A DNA stretch of 24,345 nt, taken from the NCBI GenBank assembly GCA_910585215.1, contig CAJUDQ010000019.1:1-24345 (forward strand). Direction: 5' to 3'. Shown here one piece after another: positions 7,391-15,654 of the stretch. A model generated the notes under the pieces. It did not search any database. It was not told the DNA's origin and saw nothing but the letters and a program-made list of their open reading frames with translations. Position numbers and translations under genes: made by a program. Positions within the stretch are counted from its first letter, which is position 1. Every line of letters begins with the position of its first letter. Origin of the DNA: an uncultured Lachnospiraceae bacterium (GTDB lineage Bacteria; Bacillota; Clostridia; Lachnospirales; Lachnospiraceae).

Positions 7391-8070
7391 AATTAAAATA
7401 TGTATTTGCAATTACATTTGTTATAACTTTTGTATCTATGGCAATAGGTATCTACTACAAAAGCTCCTATTTAGATTTTAACAAAGAGGAATCTCCTCTG
7501 GATAAATTTGGTATTGCCCTGCTTGATGATGAATTTTTGGATTCTCAACTGCAAAATATGGAGGAAAATCTTGACTCTAGCAATATCATTCTTGCTGTGC
7601 GATGTGAGGACAGGTTTCATTACAGATATTCCTGTATGACCCAAAAAGTAAGCGTAGTATCTGTTTTTAAAGGTGAAAATCTGAAAGAAGGAGATACTTT
7701 TGAAATTGCCAAAGCTTCCAATCTTTTAAGCCTTGATAAAGACGCCATGTATAATGGAATGTACCCTATAAATATGGGTTTTGTCAACGAAATGATACCT
7801 GGAAAAACATATCTTATTTTTTTAGACAGAAAACTGAAAAACTGTAGTAAAAAAGATATCATCTATATGCAGAACAGACATTTTACTCTTGCCCCTATAT
7901 TTTGTTATGAAAACATTATCAATATTCCAAAAAAACCTGAAAATGAACTTATCCCCTGTATTGGTTATAGCCAAGTGAAAGAGAACGAATTTTTTATTAT
8001 GTCACAGGAATCGAATGAGAAAATAGCTTTTATGAAAGAGAAATTATTTTCAAAATATAAATTAGATTAA
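7387..8070 (+). CDS. Membrane-anchored extracytoplasmic protein of unknown function, ABC operon partner
   Basis: A 227-residue protein with an N-terminal hydrophobic segment (about residues 5-24), best read as a signal anchor; there is no lipobox cysteine. The outer part has a beta-rich pattern, VSVVSVFKGENLKEGDTFEI, then NMGFVNEMIPGKTYLIFLD. The 'VFKG ... GKTYLIFL' arrangement resembles OB-fold or NTR-like surface domains, but this is only a visual likeness. I do not recognise a named family. The four-base overlap (ATGA) with the ATPase gene and the GGGAGG ribosome binding site show it is cotranscribed and coupled, so it probably serves the transporter as an accessory or immunity-like subunit, or is its regulator. 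It ends 46 bases before a bidirectional terminator. Confidence 0.65.
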   Translation: MKLKYVFAITFVITFVSMAIGIYYKSSYLDFNKEESPLDKFGIALLDDEFLDSQLQNMEENLDSSNIILAVRCEDRFHYRYSCMTQKVSVVSVFKGENLKEGDTFEIAKASNLLSLDKDAMYNGMYPINMGFVNEMIPGKTYLIFLDRKLKNCSKKDIIYMQNRHFTLAPIFCYENIINIPKKPENELIPCIGYSQVKENEFFIMSQESNEKIAFMKEKLFSKYKLD

Positions 8071-8116
8071 AGTTTAAAAAATTTTAAGAATAAATGACAT
8101 ATTGATTTTATAAGCC

Positions 8117-8152
8117 AAAAGGCATCCACAAAAATTTTTATGGATGCCTTTT
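8117..8152. terminator. Bidirectional terminator between the ABC operon and glgB
   Basis: A perfect 12-bp stem (AAAAGGCATCCA at 8117-8128 with TGGATGCCTTTT at 8141-8152) encloses a 12-base A/T loop. A-run and T-run flanks make it work for both converging transcripts. It is the only structure between the two stop codons. Confidence 0.92.
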
Positions 8153-8171
8153 CTTCTATCTGTTTCTGCTT

Positions 8172-10100
8172 TTAAAACGCAATAATAATTGATTCATATG
8201 GCCTTAAAGGAATGTTTAATCTATATGGTCTGTCATCACATTCCTCTTCCACTGCTTTAAATTTGCGAAGTGTCAATTCTGTATTTTTTTCCTCTGCGCT
8301 TTCAAAGGTATCTTCCGGTGTTGTCTCACTATAGCTGGATAAAACTTCTTTGTAAACTCCTTCTTTTGGAACTCCTACTGAATAATCCGGTCTCTCCATT
8401 GGAGTAAAATTACAGATAAACAAAAATGCACCTTTCCATGTATCCGGCATTTTTCTGATAAAGCTGAAAATACTTCTGCCGGAATCATTTACATTTACCC
8501 ATTGAAAACCCTCATAGCTTCTGTCATTTGAATACAATGCTGGATTCTTCCGATATAAATGTATCAGCTTTTTCACATACTCCTGCATCTCCTTATGTAA
8601 TGGCTCCTTCAAAAGGAACCAGTCAAGCTCACGCTCCTCACTCCACTCACGAAGCTGCGCAAATTCCTGTCCCATAAACAGTAGCTTTTTCCCCGGATGT
8701 CCTATCATAAAAGTATATGCAGTTCTTAAATTTGCAAATTTATCCACCATATACCCCGGCATTTTATTTACCATGGAACATTTCAAATGTACCACTTCAT
8801 CATGAGAAATTACCAGAATATAATTTTCTGCCGTCATATAAGAAATACTGAAGGTCATTTTATTATGACCGCCTTTTCGAAACAGGGGGTCTGTTTTACA
8901 ATACTCCAGAAAATCATTCATCCACCCCATATTCCATTTAAAACCAAATCCAAGTCCGTCGTCTTCCACCGAACCAGTTACCTTTGGCCATGCGGTAGAT
9001 TCCTCAGCAATCAGATAACAGTTCTTGGTTCTCTTGGACATAATACTGTTCAGATGCTTTAAAAACTCAATTGCTTCCAGATTCTTATTCTCTCCATATT
9101 TATTCGGAACCCAGTTGCCCGCGCTTCTGCCATAGTCAAGATACAGCATGGATGCAACCGCATCTACTCTCAGAGCATCTACATGATATACCTCTGCCCA
9201 GAACAGAGCATTGGCAATCAGAAAATTTGATACCTCATTTCTCTCATAATCAAACACCTTTGTTCCCCAGTCCGCATGCTCACCTTTTTTCGGATTCTGA
9301 TATTCATACAGACATTCACCGTCAAATTCCGCGAGTCCATGCGCATCCTTTGGAAAATGAGCCGGTACCCAGTCAAGAATAACTCCAATATTGTTTTTAT
9401 GCATGGTATTGACAAAATACATAAATTCTTCCGGTCCGCCATATCTTGCAGTCGGTGCATAATATCCTGTCACCTGATACCCCCATGAACCGTCAAATGG
9501 ATGCTCTGCCACACCGATTAATTCGACATGTGTATATCCCATTTCCTTCAAATATGGCACAAGTTTATCTGCAATTGTCTTATAATCCAGAAATCCGTCT
9601 TCACCTCTTGAATAATCCTTTATCCATGAACCCAGATGCATTTCATAAATGGCCATTGGCCGATCATAACGGTCTTCCTTCTCCTGTTTTTCCAGCCATT
9701 TGGCATCAGACCATTTAAAACCGTCAATCTCTGCAACCTTGGAAGCATTTCCAGGTCTTAGCTCTGCATGAAATGCATATGGGTCTGCTTTATGTAAAAT
9801 CTTCCCCGTCTTTGTCTCAATAGAAAATTTATACTTATCCCACTTCTTGGCTTCAGGAACAAATGCTTCCCATATTCCTGATTCACCGAGAACCTTCATC
9901 TCATCTTTTTCATCATCCCACTCATTAAAATCACCAACCACACTGACAGAAACAGCATTTGGTGCCCACACTGCAAAATATACACCCTTTTTATTGTCAA
10001 TTTCCATAATATGGGCTCCGAGCTTACGATAAATCTCATAATGACAGCCCTTTCCAAAGACATATCTGTCTGCCTCTGTAATTACATTCAACTCTTCCAT
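8172..10100 (-). CDS. glgB: 1,4-alpha-glucan (glycogen) branching enzyme
   Basis: A 642-residue cytoplasmic enzyme that cuts alpha-1,4 glucan chains and rejoins them through alpha-1,6 bonds, giving branched glycogen. It has an N-terminal CBM48-like domain (about residues 35-110), a GH13 barrel and a C-terminal all-beta domain. The four barrel motifs are present: DWVPAHFP (243-250), DALRVDAV with nucleophile D313, LIAEES with E366/E367, and ISHDE with D434. The element after motif IV reads VVHLK, where many branching enzymes have VVHGK. The start has AGGAGG five bases upstream. No other glycogen gene is adjacent, so it seems to be a single-gene unit ended by the 8117-8152 terminator. The upstream region (10101-10300) has no convincing promoter but contains an inverted repeat at 10185-10205. 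Confidence 0.97.
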   Translation of the reverse strand: MEELNVITEADRYVFGKGCHYEIYRKLGAHIMEIDNKKGVYFAVWAPNAVSVSVVGDFNEWDDEKDEMKVLGESGIWEAFVPEAKKWDKYKFSIETKTGKILHKADPYAFHAELRPGNASKVAEIDGFKWSDAKWLEKQEKEDRYDRPMAIYEMHLGSWIKDYSRGEDGFLDYKTIADKLVPYLKEMGYTHVELIGVAEHPFDGSWGYQVTGYYAPTARYGGPEEFMYFVNTMHKNNIGVILDWVPAHFPKDAHGLAEFDGECLYEYQNPKKGEHADWGTKVFDYERNEVSNFLIANALFWAEVYHVDALRVDAVASMLYLDYGRSAGNWVPNKYGENKNLEAIEFLKHLNSIMSKRTKNCYLIAEESTAWPKVTGSVEDDGLGFGFKWNMGWMNDFLEYCKTDPLFRKGGHNKMTFSISYMTAENYILVISHDEVVHLKCSMVNKMPGYMVDKFANLRTAYTFMIGHPGKKLLFMGQEFAQLREWSEERELDWFLLKEPLHKEMQEYVKKLIHLYRKNPALYSNDRSYEGFQWVNVNDSGRSIFSFIRKMPDTWKGAFLFICNFTPMERPDYSVGVPKEGVYKEVLSSYSETTPEDTFESAEEKNTELTLRKFKAVEEECDDRPYRLNIPLRPYESIIIAF

Positions 10101-10184
10101 ATAGTCCTCCTAGAAATTCAACTTGGTATTTCCCACAAATTACTCTCCGATATATTTTACCATAGATTGTGAATTAATTCTATC

Positions 10185-10205
10185 GACAAATAAAAAGGAT
10201 TTGTC
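10185..10205. repeat. Short perfect inverted repeat upstream of glgB
   Basis: GACAAAT (10185-10191) and ATTTGTC (10199-10205) are separated by seven bases. It lies about 85 bases before the glgB start and could be an operator or a small hairpin. No function can be read from the sequence. Confidence 0.5.
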
Positions 10206-10300
10206 TATTATTCTAAAATTTTTTCATTTTATGATAAAACAGATATTTATGGATTGATTCATTCCTTCCTATTTCTTTTCTGTTATTTCTGCCAAACACA

Positions 10301-10330
10301 AAAAGCCGGATATTTTCAATCCGGCCTTTT
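10301..10330 (-). terminator. Terminator after the flagellin-fliS unit
   Basis: On the minus strand GCCGGAT (10319-10325) pairs with ATCCGGC (10305-10311) across a seven-base loop and is followed by T-rich sequence. It begins a few bases after the fliS-like stop codon, closing the flagellin-fliS transcript. Confidence 0.88.
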
Positions 10331-10335
10331 GAATA

Positions 10336-10785
10336 TTATAAAACAACCTCATTTAATTTACTTCCCGGTCCATAGGTAAGTCCTGCATAGACCTTCTGGG
10401 AGTTTTCTATTACCTTTCCTGAGTGGTCTGTCTTTGCCACCTCGGCAAAAGCCTCTTTCAGCCCCTGTATTACTTTAATCGCATCTGCAAGATTTTCTTT
10501 TGTATTTCTTACACCTGCTTTTATCAGACAGTCCCTGACATAAGAATATAAATTCATTAACTGAAAAGAAAGTTCAATTCTCATATCAAGAGCACTGCAA
10601 AGCTCATCCAGAAACTGTCTTGCTTTTTTTAACTGAAACAGAAAATCCTCTCTATTTCCACTGTCCAATGCCTTCTCTGCTTCCTCAATATATGCGATAA
10701 TAATTTCATCCGTTATCACTACAAGCTCTGTTCGTGAACACTGTGAAATTCTTAATGAAAATTCCTTTATCTGCTCCCTCGTCAT
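10336..10785 (-). CDS. fliS: FliS-like flagellar export chaperone
   Basis: A protein of about 149 residues, almost all helical, matching the FliS pattern: an N-terminal FSLRISQCSRTELVVITDEIIIAYIEEAEKAL stretch (given here in parts: FSLRISQ, RTELVVITDE, YIEEAEKAL), then a central four-helix body with LDELCSALD and LMNLYSYVRDCL, and a C-terminal IQGLKEAFAEVAK helix. FliS binds the disordered C-terminus of flagellin in the cytoplasm, keeps it from polymerising and delivers it to the export apparatus. The gene lies directly after flagellin and shares its terminator. I start it at the inner ATG (10783-10785), four codons into the longest frame, because GGAG lies six bases before it; the first ATG at 10795-10797 has no usable spacing. 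It is divergent from Bacillus FliS but the context is clear. Confidence 0.82.
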   Translation of the reverse strand: MTREQIKEFSLRISQCSRTELVVITDEIIIAYIEEAEKALDSGNREDFLFQLKKARQFLDELCSALDMRIELSFQLMNLYSYVRDCLIKAGVRNTKENLADAIKVIQGLKEAFAEVAKTDHSGKVIENSQKVYAGLTYGPGSKLNEVVL

Positions 10786-10802
10786 ATCTCTCTCCATTCC
10801 TG

Positions 10803-12188
10803 CTATTGCAGAAGCTGCAGCACCTTATCGCCAAGCTGATTTGCCTGTGCCAGCATGGCAGTTGCGGCCTGACTGATTACATTCTGCGTAGTATAAATAG
10901 TCATCTCCTCTGCCATATCCGTATCCACAATTCTCGACAATGAACTTGTCATAGCCTCCACCGTTGCATCCAGACTGGTTTGTGTATGTTCCATACGGTT
11001 CTGATATGCACCGATTCTGCTTCTGACCTCAGAAATATAGGAGATTGCTTCATCACAGGTAGTAATGGCTGAATCTGCACCTCTTGATGTATATGCAAGA
11101 ATATTGTCCAGTCCCATCATGCTGCAATCTACTCTCGGGATATCAATAATAACCTCCTGACCTTCATTTGGTCCCACCTGTACAGTCATTGCACCAAAAT
11201 CAGTTACATTTATTGTGACAAGTCCTCCCTGTGCAAGATTCATTTGCTCTCCTACGTCCACTCTCATTTCAAAGCCGTCATTTGCTGTGACCGTAATTGT
11301 ATTTCCATCACATTCCGTTACGGAACTGTCAGGAAAGATGCTGTCTCCTGTCATATTTTTTGTAATTACATACATATCTATATCTGTTCCAAATTCTGCA
11401 ATACGGTCACTGTTCAAACCAAGACTTGCTCTTAACGCTGCATTATCACAGGAAATTTCTATGCCGTATTTTGAACCATATCTGTTTGATACATACTCAA
11501 AAGTGCCATTATTATTTGTAACAGTAATTCCCGATTTATCTGCTGCATTCTGAATCTTTTTATGTATCATATCTATGGAATCAGAATCCAGTATATCTAC
11601 ATTTACACCATTGATAGAAAGTGCACCACTTTCACCACCTGTCACCGTACCTGCATATTGAGCCTGTGTTGCAAGATTATCAACCTGAAGCCAATATACT
11701 CCTGCTGCCACATCTGTCGATACATAAGAAATGTCCACATCCGGTTTATTTGTATATGCAACCCTTCCAAGGTCTCCATTTAACAGCTTTTTTGTATTAA
11801 AGTCTGTATCATTTGATACTCTGTCAATCTCTGTCCTCAACTGATTAATCTCAGCCATAATACTGGTTCTGTCATTATCTGTATTTGTATCACTGGCTGC
11901 CTGCACACACAACTCCCTGATTCTCTGCACCATGGACTGTGTCTCTGCCAGCACACTTTCTGCTGTTTCAATAACAGAAACTCCGTCTGCCGTACTTTGA
12001 ACGGCTTTACTCAGGTTTCGAAGCTGTGAACGCATCTTTGCAGACAATGCAGCTCCTACAGGATTATCCTTTGACGAATTTACCTTATATCCAGAAGACA
12101 GCCTTTCCAAGGATGAACCTGTTCTTTTATCTGCTATGGAAAGATTATGCGCTGCATTAAACGCAATCATGTTTGTAGTTATTCTCAT
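10803..12188 (-). CDS. fliC: Flagellin
   Basis: A 461-residue filament subunit. The N-terminal D0/D1 region (about 1-150) begins MRITTNMIAFNAAHNL and carries ERLSSGYKVNSSKDNPVGAA and the long coiled-coil helices; the C-terminal D1/D0 region (about 375-461) ends with MTIYTTQNVISQAATAMLAQANQ and VLQLLQ. The middle part (about 150-370) is beta-rich and variable, the surface-exposed domain. The protein is exported through the flagellar type III apparatus and polymerises into the filament, with the FliS-like product of the next gene as chaperone. A strong TAGGAGG site precedes the start. The leader contains a 10-bp hairpin (12230-12267). I found no convincing sigma-D promoter directly upstream. 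FlgL was considered because of the MRIT start, but the C-terminus is flagellin. Confidence 0.93.
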   Translation of the reverse strand: MRITTNMIAFNAAHNLSIADKRTGSSLERLSSGYKVNSSKDNPVGAALSAKMRSQLRNLSKAVQSTADGVSVIETAESVLAETQSMVQRIRELCVQAASDTNTDNDRTSIMAEINQLRTEIDRVSNDTDFNTKKLLNGDLGRVAYTNKPDVDISYVSTDVAAGVYWLQVDNLATQAQYAGTVTGGESGALSINGVNVDILDSDSIDMIHKKIQNAADKSGITVTNNNGTFEYVSNRYGSKYGIEISCDNAALRASLGLNSDRIAEFGTDIDMYVITKNMTGDSIFPDSSVTECDGNTITVTANDGFEMRVDVGEQMNLAQGGLVTINVTDFGAMTVQVGPNEGQEVIIDIPRVDCSMMGLDNILAYTSRGADSAITTCDEAISYISEVRSRIGAYQNRMEHTQTSLDATVEAMTSSLSRIVDTDMAEEMTIYTTQNVISQAATAMLAQANQLGDKVLQLLQ

Positions 12189-12229
12189 TCAAAAAACCTC
12201 CTAAGGTATATTTTCATTATCATAGAAAA

Positions 12230-12267
12230 TTACTCTGTATTTTCTATATACAACTCCTACAGAGTAA
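12230..12267 (-). promoter_or_regulatory. Hairpin in the flagellin mRNA leader (possible CsrA/FliW control site)
   Basis: TTACTCTGTA and its complement TACAGAGTAA (12258-12267 and 12230-12239) form a perfect 10-bp stem with an 18-base loop that begins GGAG on the minus strand. The flagellin start is about 40 bases downstream and has another GGA in its TAGGAGG site. In Bacillus, CsrA represses hag mRNA by binding a leader hairpin GGA together with the Shine-Dalgarno GGA; the layout here is similar. Hairpin seen, function inferred. Confidence 0.55.
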
Positions 12268-12341
12268 CTATCATAAAACAAAACGCCAAACTATTCTCAC
12301 AACTTTTATCATACAACAGACGCTTTGCTTCTCTAATCATT

Positions 12342-15300
12342 TTATCGGATGTTTTGCAAACAATCTTTAACAGATTTAATAAATCCTTTTGAAATTTTAT
12401 ATAAATATCTGCTTTCAACCCTGTTCTCAACTGTATTTTCAATCGCAAGATTTTTGTGAACACTGCGTTTTCTCACTTCATTATTCATAGTCGCCTTGCT
12501 TCTTACGACTTCCATGGAAAACTCACTGACAAAATCCAGACCTTTGATTTCCTTTATAAAAATAGAACGACTTCCGGTAATTATCCCTGCTGTCTGCACA
12601 TTTTCACAATAAACAATGGCCTCCGATTTAACACCGCTTACCATATTGACAGAATGAATCACACAGTCTATCTTTCCAAAAGCCATGGTATTCATAGAAA
12701 CATTGACCTTACCCTCACCTTCATCTCTTACAAAAGAAACCCTTATATTTACAGCCTCTCCATCTATATCCACCGGAATATGATAGCTCTCATTTTCTGT
12801 ACTTTTTACCATAAATCTCAAATTCCGATTAATATCTGCCATTGACTTTACCTGCTCATAAGACAGTTTTCTGGCAGGTCCGCCCATATCCTTTACAGAA
12901 GCTGTCTTTTTCAGCTCTTTTACTGCCTCCTTAGCGCTTTCTTCATCTTCAAACTTCTCCAGAATACGCTCAGCTGCCTCTTTTTTGCTTTGACCGTCCA
13001 GAAGATATTTTCTGAAATCAGAGCCTGGCATGGATAACTGCATTGCCGAAACAATATTTTCCATAGAAGCATTCTGTCCGCTCTCCATAAGTGCAAGTAC
13101 TGTATCCTCTGTAATCCCCTCCTCTGCTGCTTCCTTGAAATAGTTATCCATCACCTGTTTTACATATTCTGCATTTAATCTGGCATTAGTTCTTACAGAC
13201 TCATTATCACTGACCAAATCCACCAGATTTCCAAGATTGATTTCACCAAAACGTCCTTCTTTGTAAATCTTTTCTACATTTTCTGCATTTAATCCAGTTT
13301 TTACTCTTGCTGCCATTCTGCGCACAAACTGAGCGATATCTTCGGAAGATGTATCCTTTGCATCTGTGTTTATTTCCTGCAGTCCAACAGTATCATCCAC
13401 TTTTATATCCACTGTTTTCTTTTTGCTTTTTACTGCAGACAAAAGATTATTCAAAGTAAATTCCGCACCTTCAAGCGTAACTGCACCGATAGAACTTGAA
13501 TCCATACTTTCTACCATATTTAATGTTCTGTATAAATCTACATACCGATTTCTGTTTTCCTCTGATATCTCTCCTGCCTTTTCCAGTTTCCAGAGATATT
13601 TTGCAAAATCTTCACTCTCATCTGCCCCAATCATTGCATTCAATTCCACAAGATGCTGATTCAATTCCCTGATATCCGTATTTAAAATATTTACATGATT
13701 TTCTACAAGATAAGCTGCTGTTTTCGGAGTGAGGTTATCCCGAACATAATCAAGTTCCCCCATAAGACTTTCCATCTTAAAAACAGCTTCCTTTGTGATT
13801 TCCATTTGATTATATCCCAAAATTCTTGCTGCACGCCGACTGCTTTCATTAACATCTATTCCAATATCCTTTAATATATTGTCAATGTTCTCAAATGCCT
13901 TGGAAATATTATCTCCCAAATCTGTTCTTACCTGTGTCCCCACTGCTTCATAGGCAAGTTCAGCTTTTGTATAGCTGGTGGAAAGATTTTTGCTTTCCTC
14001 ATAGACAGATTCCAGAGTAAACTCCATAGTTCCTTTGTAAATCTCTGCCATTACAGCTGACGGAACCTGACTCATGCTTTTCATAATATCCATCATGGAA
14101 TTTAGTGTATCCGTCATATCAACGGCTGCCGAACCCTGCTCTTCAAAAAAAGAAGAATAGTAATTATTGTTATCCTGCTTGGTCTGAGTAAGCATAACCG
14201 AAATTTCCGTATATGTAATATTAATACCAAGTTTTTGCATATTTAATAAAGAAGAGGAAGTCATGACAAGCCTTGCCTCTACAATTACAGTCCTTGCCCT
14301 GATAAAAGACGGATTTTCAAAATTGCGCTGGTTCTCTTTCTGTCTGGCATCGCCGTTCTTCTCCTGTTCAGCAGCCTGATATTTCTTAATATTTGCTGCA
14401 TTTAATACTGCATCATCATTTACAATATCATAAATCGTCTCATCTGAAACATTGGCTATCGCATCCATAGTCTGAGTAATTTCATCTGTCCGAATCCAGC
14501 TTTGAGTCACATACGCCTCTGTTCCTCTCATTCCCATCATAAGCGCAAATGCCGTATTTGAAACAATAACATCCGTATTCTGCATATCTGCCTGATTTAA
14601 CTCTGCAATCTTAAGCAGATTTTCCGCTGTCACCTGTATATCATGTTCCACAAGCCACTTTGCATTCTGTATATTTTCCTCATTTATTTCCATACCTGAT
14701 TTTTCTAAAATCCCTGATATCTGCTCCTTCAGTTCGTTCCACTCGGTATCTGAAAGAGAAGCGGCTGCGCTGTCTGTCCCCGAAGTACTGTGTACTGCTT
14801 TATATGCATTTTCAATTGTTGGCTCCAAATCATTCTTCATCAGATATGATTTTGCGGCATCTGTCAGACCACCTGTTTCACCTGCCATCTTTACTGCACT
14901 TGCCATTGCACTCGAGCCCAAAACTGCCTTTATTTTATCACTGTTAATATTTAACCCGCTGATATCATATCCGTCGCACCATGCGGCAAGCTCTATTTGA
15001 ATTCTCTCATAAACGGTCAGAAGCGTATGCGGGTCCTCTTTATCCGGAGCCAGTCCAAGCTCACTCATAGCTGAATAATCTTCATCTGTCACAAGCTCTT
15101 TCAATTTTTCTATATTTTCATTAATATATGCCTTAAAATCCTGTTTTGTTTCAAATCCGCTGTTTTTTCCCTGATTCTGTTCATTTTCCCTGCCTGTCTT
15201 GTCATAATTCATATAATCATTTTGAAATAGCTGCTTTCTTCCCGTTTTTTCCATAACCACGCCAAAAAATCCCACTTTTTCGGAAGTCTGCACACTCTGT

Positions 15301-15356
15301 TTTCCACTGCTTTTTGCTGAAACTTCATTCATATAATTTACTGTATTTATCTGCAT
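12342..15356 (-). CDS. Large helical-repeat protein upstream of flagellin (DUF6240-like), possible FliK-like C-terminus
   Basis: A 1004-residue, mostly helical, Asn/Glu-rich protein with no signal peptide or membrane span. It contains at least seven copies of an 18-residue unit, L-x3-[GDNQ]-[MIL]-x-[IVP]-[TN]-x-E-N-x3-A-x2-L, at about 172-190, 217-235, 235-253, 495-513, 513-531, 550-569 and 756-774; two pairs are exactly in tandem. Near the C-terminus (about 857-940) is a beta-rich stretch (HIPVDIDGE, IRVSFV, GKVNVSMNTMAFGKI) that recalls the hook-length control (FliK) C-terminal fold. From memory this resembles the DUF6240 proteins found beside flagellin genes in Lachnospiraceae; I could not check that. 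The start follows GTGGAGAATAGAA-ATG. The flagellin gene begins 153 bases downstream on the same strand, and a sigma-D-like promoter lies at 15404-15430. A flagellar role is inferred from position. Confidence 0.75.
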   Translation of the reverse strand: MQINTVNYMNEVSAKSSGKQSVQTSEKVGFFGVVMEKTGRKQLFQNDYMNYDKTGRENEQNQGKNSGFETKQDFKAYINENIEKLKELVTDEDYSAMSELGLAPDKEDPHTLLTVYERIQIELAAWCDGYDISGLNINSDKIKAVLGSSAMASAVKMAGETGGLTDAAKSYLMKNDLEPTIENAYKAVHSTSGTDSAAASLSDTEWNELKEQISGILEKSGMEINEENIQNAKWLVEHDIQVTAENLLKIAELNQADMQNTDVIVSNTAFALMMGMRGTEAYVTQSWIRTDEITQTMDAIANVSDETIYDIVNDDAVLNAANIKKYQAAEQEKNGDARQKENQRNFENPSFIRARTVIVEARLVMTSSSLLNMQKLGINITYTEISVMLTQTKQDNNNYYSSFFEEQGSAAVDMTDTLNSMMDIMKSMSQVPSAVMAEIYKGTMEFTLESVYEESKNLSTSYTKAELAYEAVGTQVRTDLGDNISKAFENIDNILKDIGIDVNESSRRAARILGYNQMEITKEAVFKMESLMGELDYVRDNLTPKTAAYLVENHVNILNTDIRELNQHLVELNAMIGADESEDFAKYLWKLEKAGEISEENRNRYVDLYRTLNMVESMDSSSIGAVTLEGAEFTLNNLLSAVKSKKKTVDIKVDDTVGLQEINTDAKDTSSEDIAQFVRRMAARVKTGLNAENVEKIYKEGRFGEINLGNLVDLVSDNESVRTNARLNAEYVKQVMDNYFKEAAEEGITEDTVLALMESGQNASMENIVSAMQLSMPGSDFRKYLLDGQSKKEAAERILEKFEDEESAKEAVKELKKTASVKDMGGPARKLSYEQVKSMADINRNLRFMVKSTENESYHIPVDIDGEAVNIRVSFVRDEGEGKVNVSMNTMAFGKIDCVIHSVNMVSGVKSEAIVYCENVQTAGIITGSRSIFIKEIKGLDFVSEFSMEVVRSKATMNNEVRKRSVHKNLAIENTVENRVESRYLYKISKGFIKSVKDCLQNIR

Positions 15357-15403
15357 TTCTATTCTCCACTCTGCTTTATATTTTTTATGTTTGCTTATAA
15401 TTT

Positions 15404-15430
15404 ATTTCGGCAAAAATCGAAAATAGTTAA
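15404..15430 (-). promoter_or_regulatory. Candidate sigma-D (flagellar) promoter of the 1004-residue gene
   Basis: On the minus strand TTAA (15427-15430), exactly 15 bases, then GCCGAAAT (15404-15411), two mismatches from TAAA-N15-GCCGATAT. It lies about 48 bases before the start codon. The rest of the 15440-15654 gap holds only AT-rich DNA, three TACTC(G/A)A words and a weak AT-only inverted repeat (15455-15482); I see no gene there. Confidence 0.5.
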
Positions 15431-15654
15431 TAATGTAAATACTCGACAAGAAAAGTATTGTTATAAAAATAATAAACAATACAATACGAAATAAGAGAAC
15501 TACTCAACAAAACAAATACTCAATGGGAAAAAGAATAAACAACATAAAATATCCTTTTGTTCAGATATCTTCAGTATCATATATTTTGGCAGAACATGCC
15601 TGACAATAGAAATATTGAATAACCAAAATATTTAACAGTTAAAATAACAAAATC

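Noticed and set aside
6835..7411. Minus-strand frames of about 137 codons opposite the ABC ATPase
   Set aside because: The plus strand encodes all ABC motifs; the antisense frames have no start signals.
7387..8070. Reading the fourth ABC operon protein as a substrate-binding lipoprotein
   Set aside because: There is no lipobox cysteine, and at 227 residues it does not show a solute-binding protein pattern.
9071..9718. Plus-strand frames opposite glgB
   Set aside because: Shadows of a well conserved GH13 enzyme; His/Pro-rich nonsense composition.
10803..12188. Reading the flagellin gene as flgL because it starts MRITTNM
   Set aside because: The C-terminal MLAQANQ...VLQLL region and the following fliS-like gene are typical of flagellin.
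13366..13659. Plus-strand frames opposite the 1004-residue gene (also 14660-14947 and 12456-12845)
   Set aside because: They mirror the coding strand of a long intact gene and lack ribosome binding sites.
15431..15654. A small RNA or gene in the gap between the 1004-residue gene and the YaaL-like gene
   Set aside because: Only weak AT-only pairing and no frame with a ribosome binding site; three TACTC(G/A)A words are too short to interpret.
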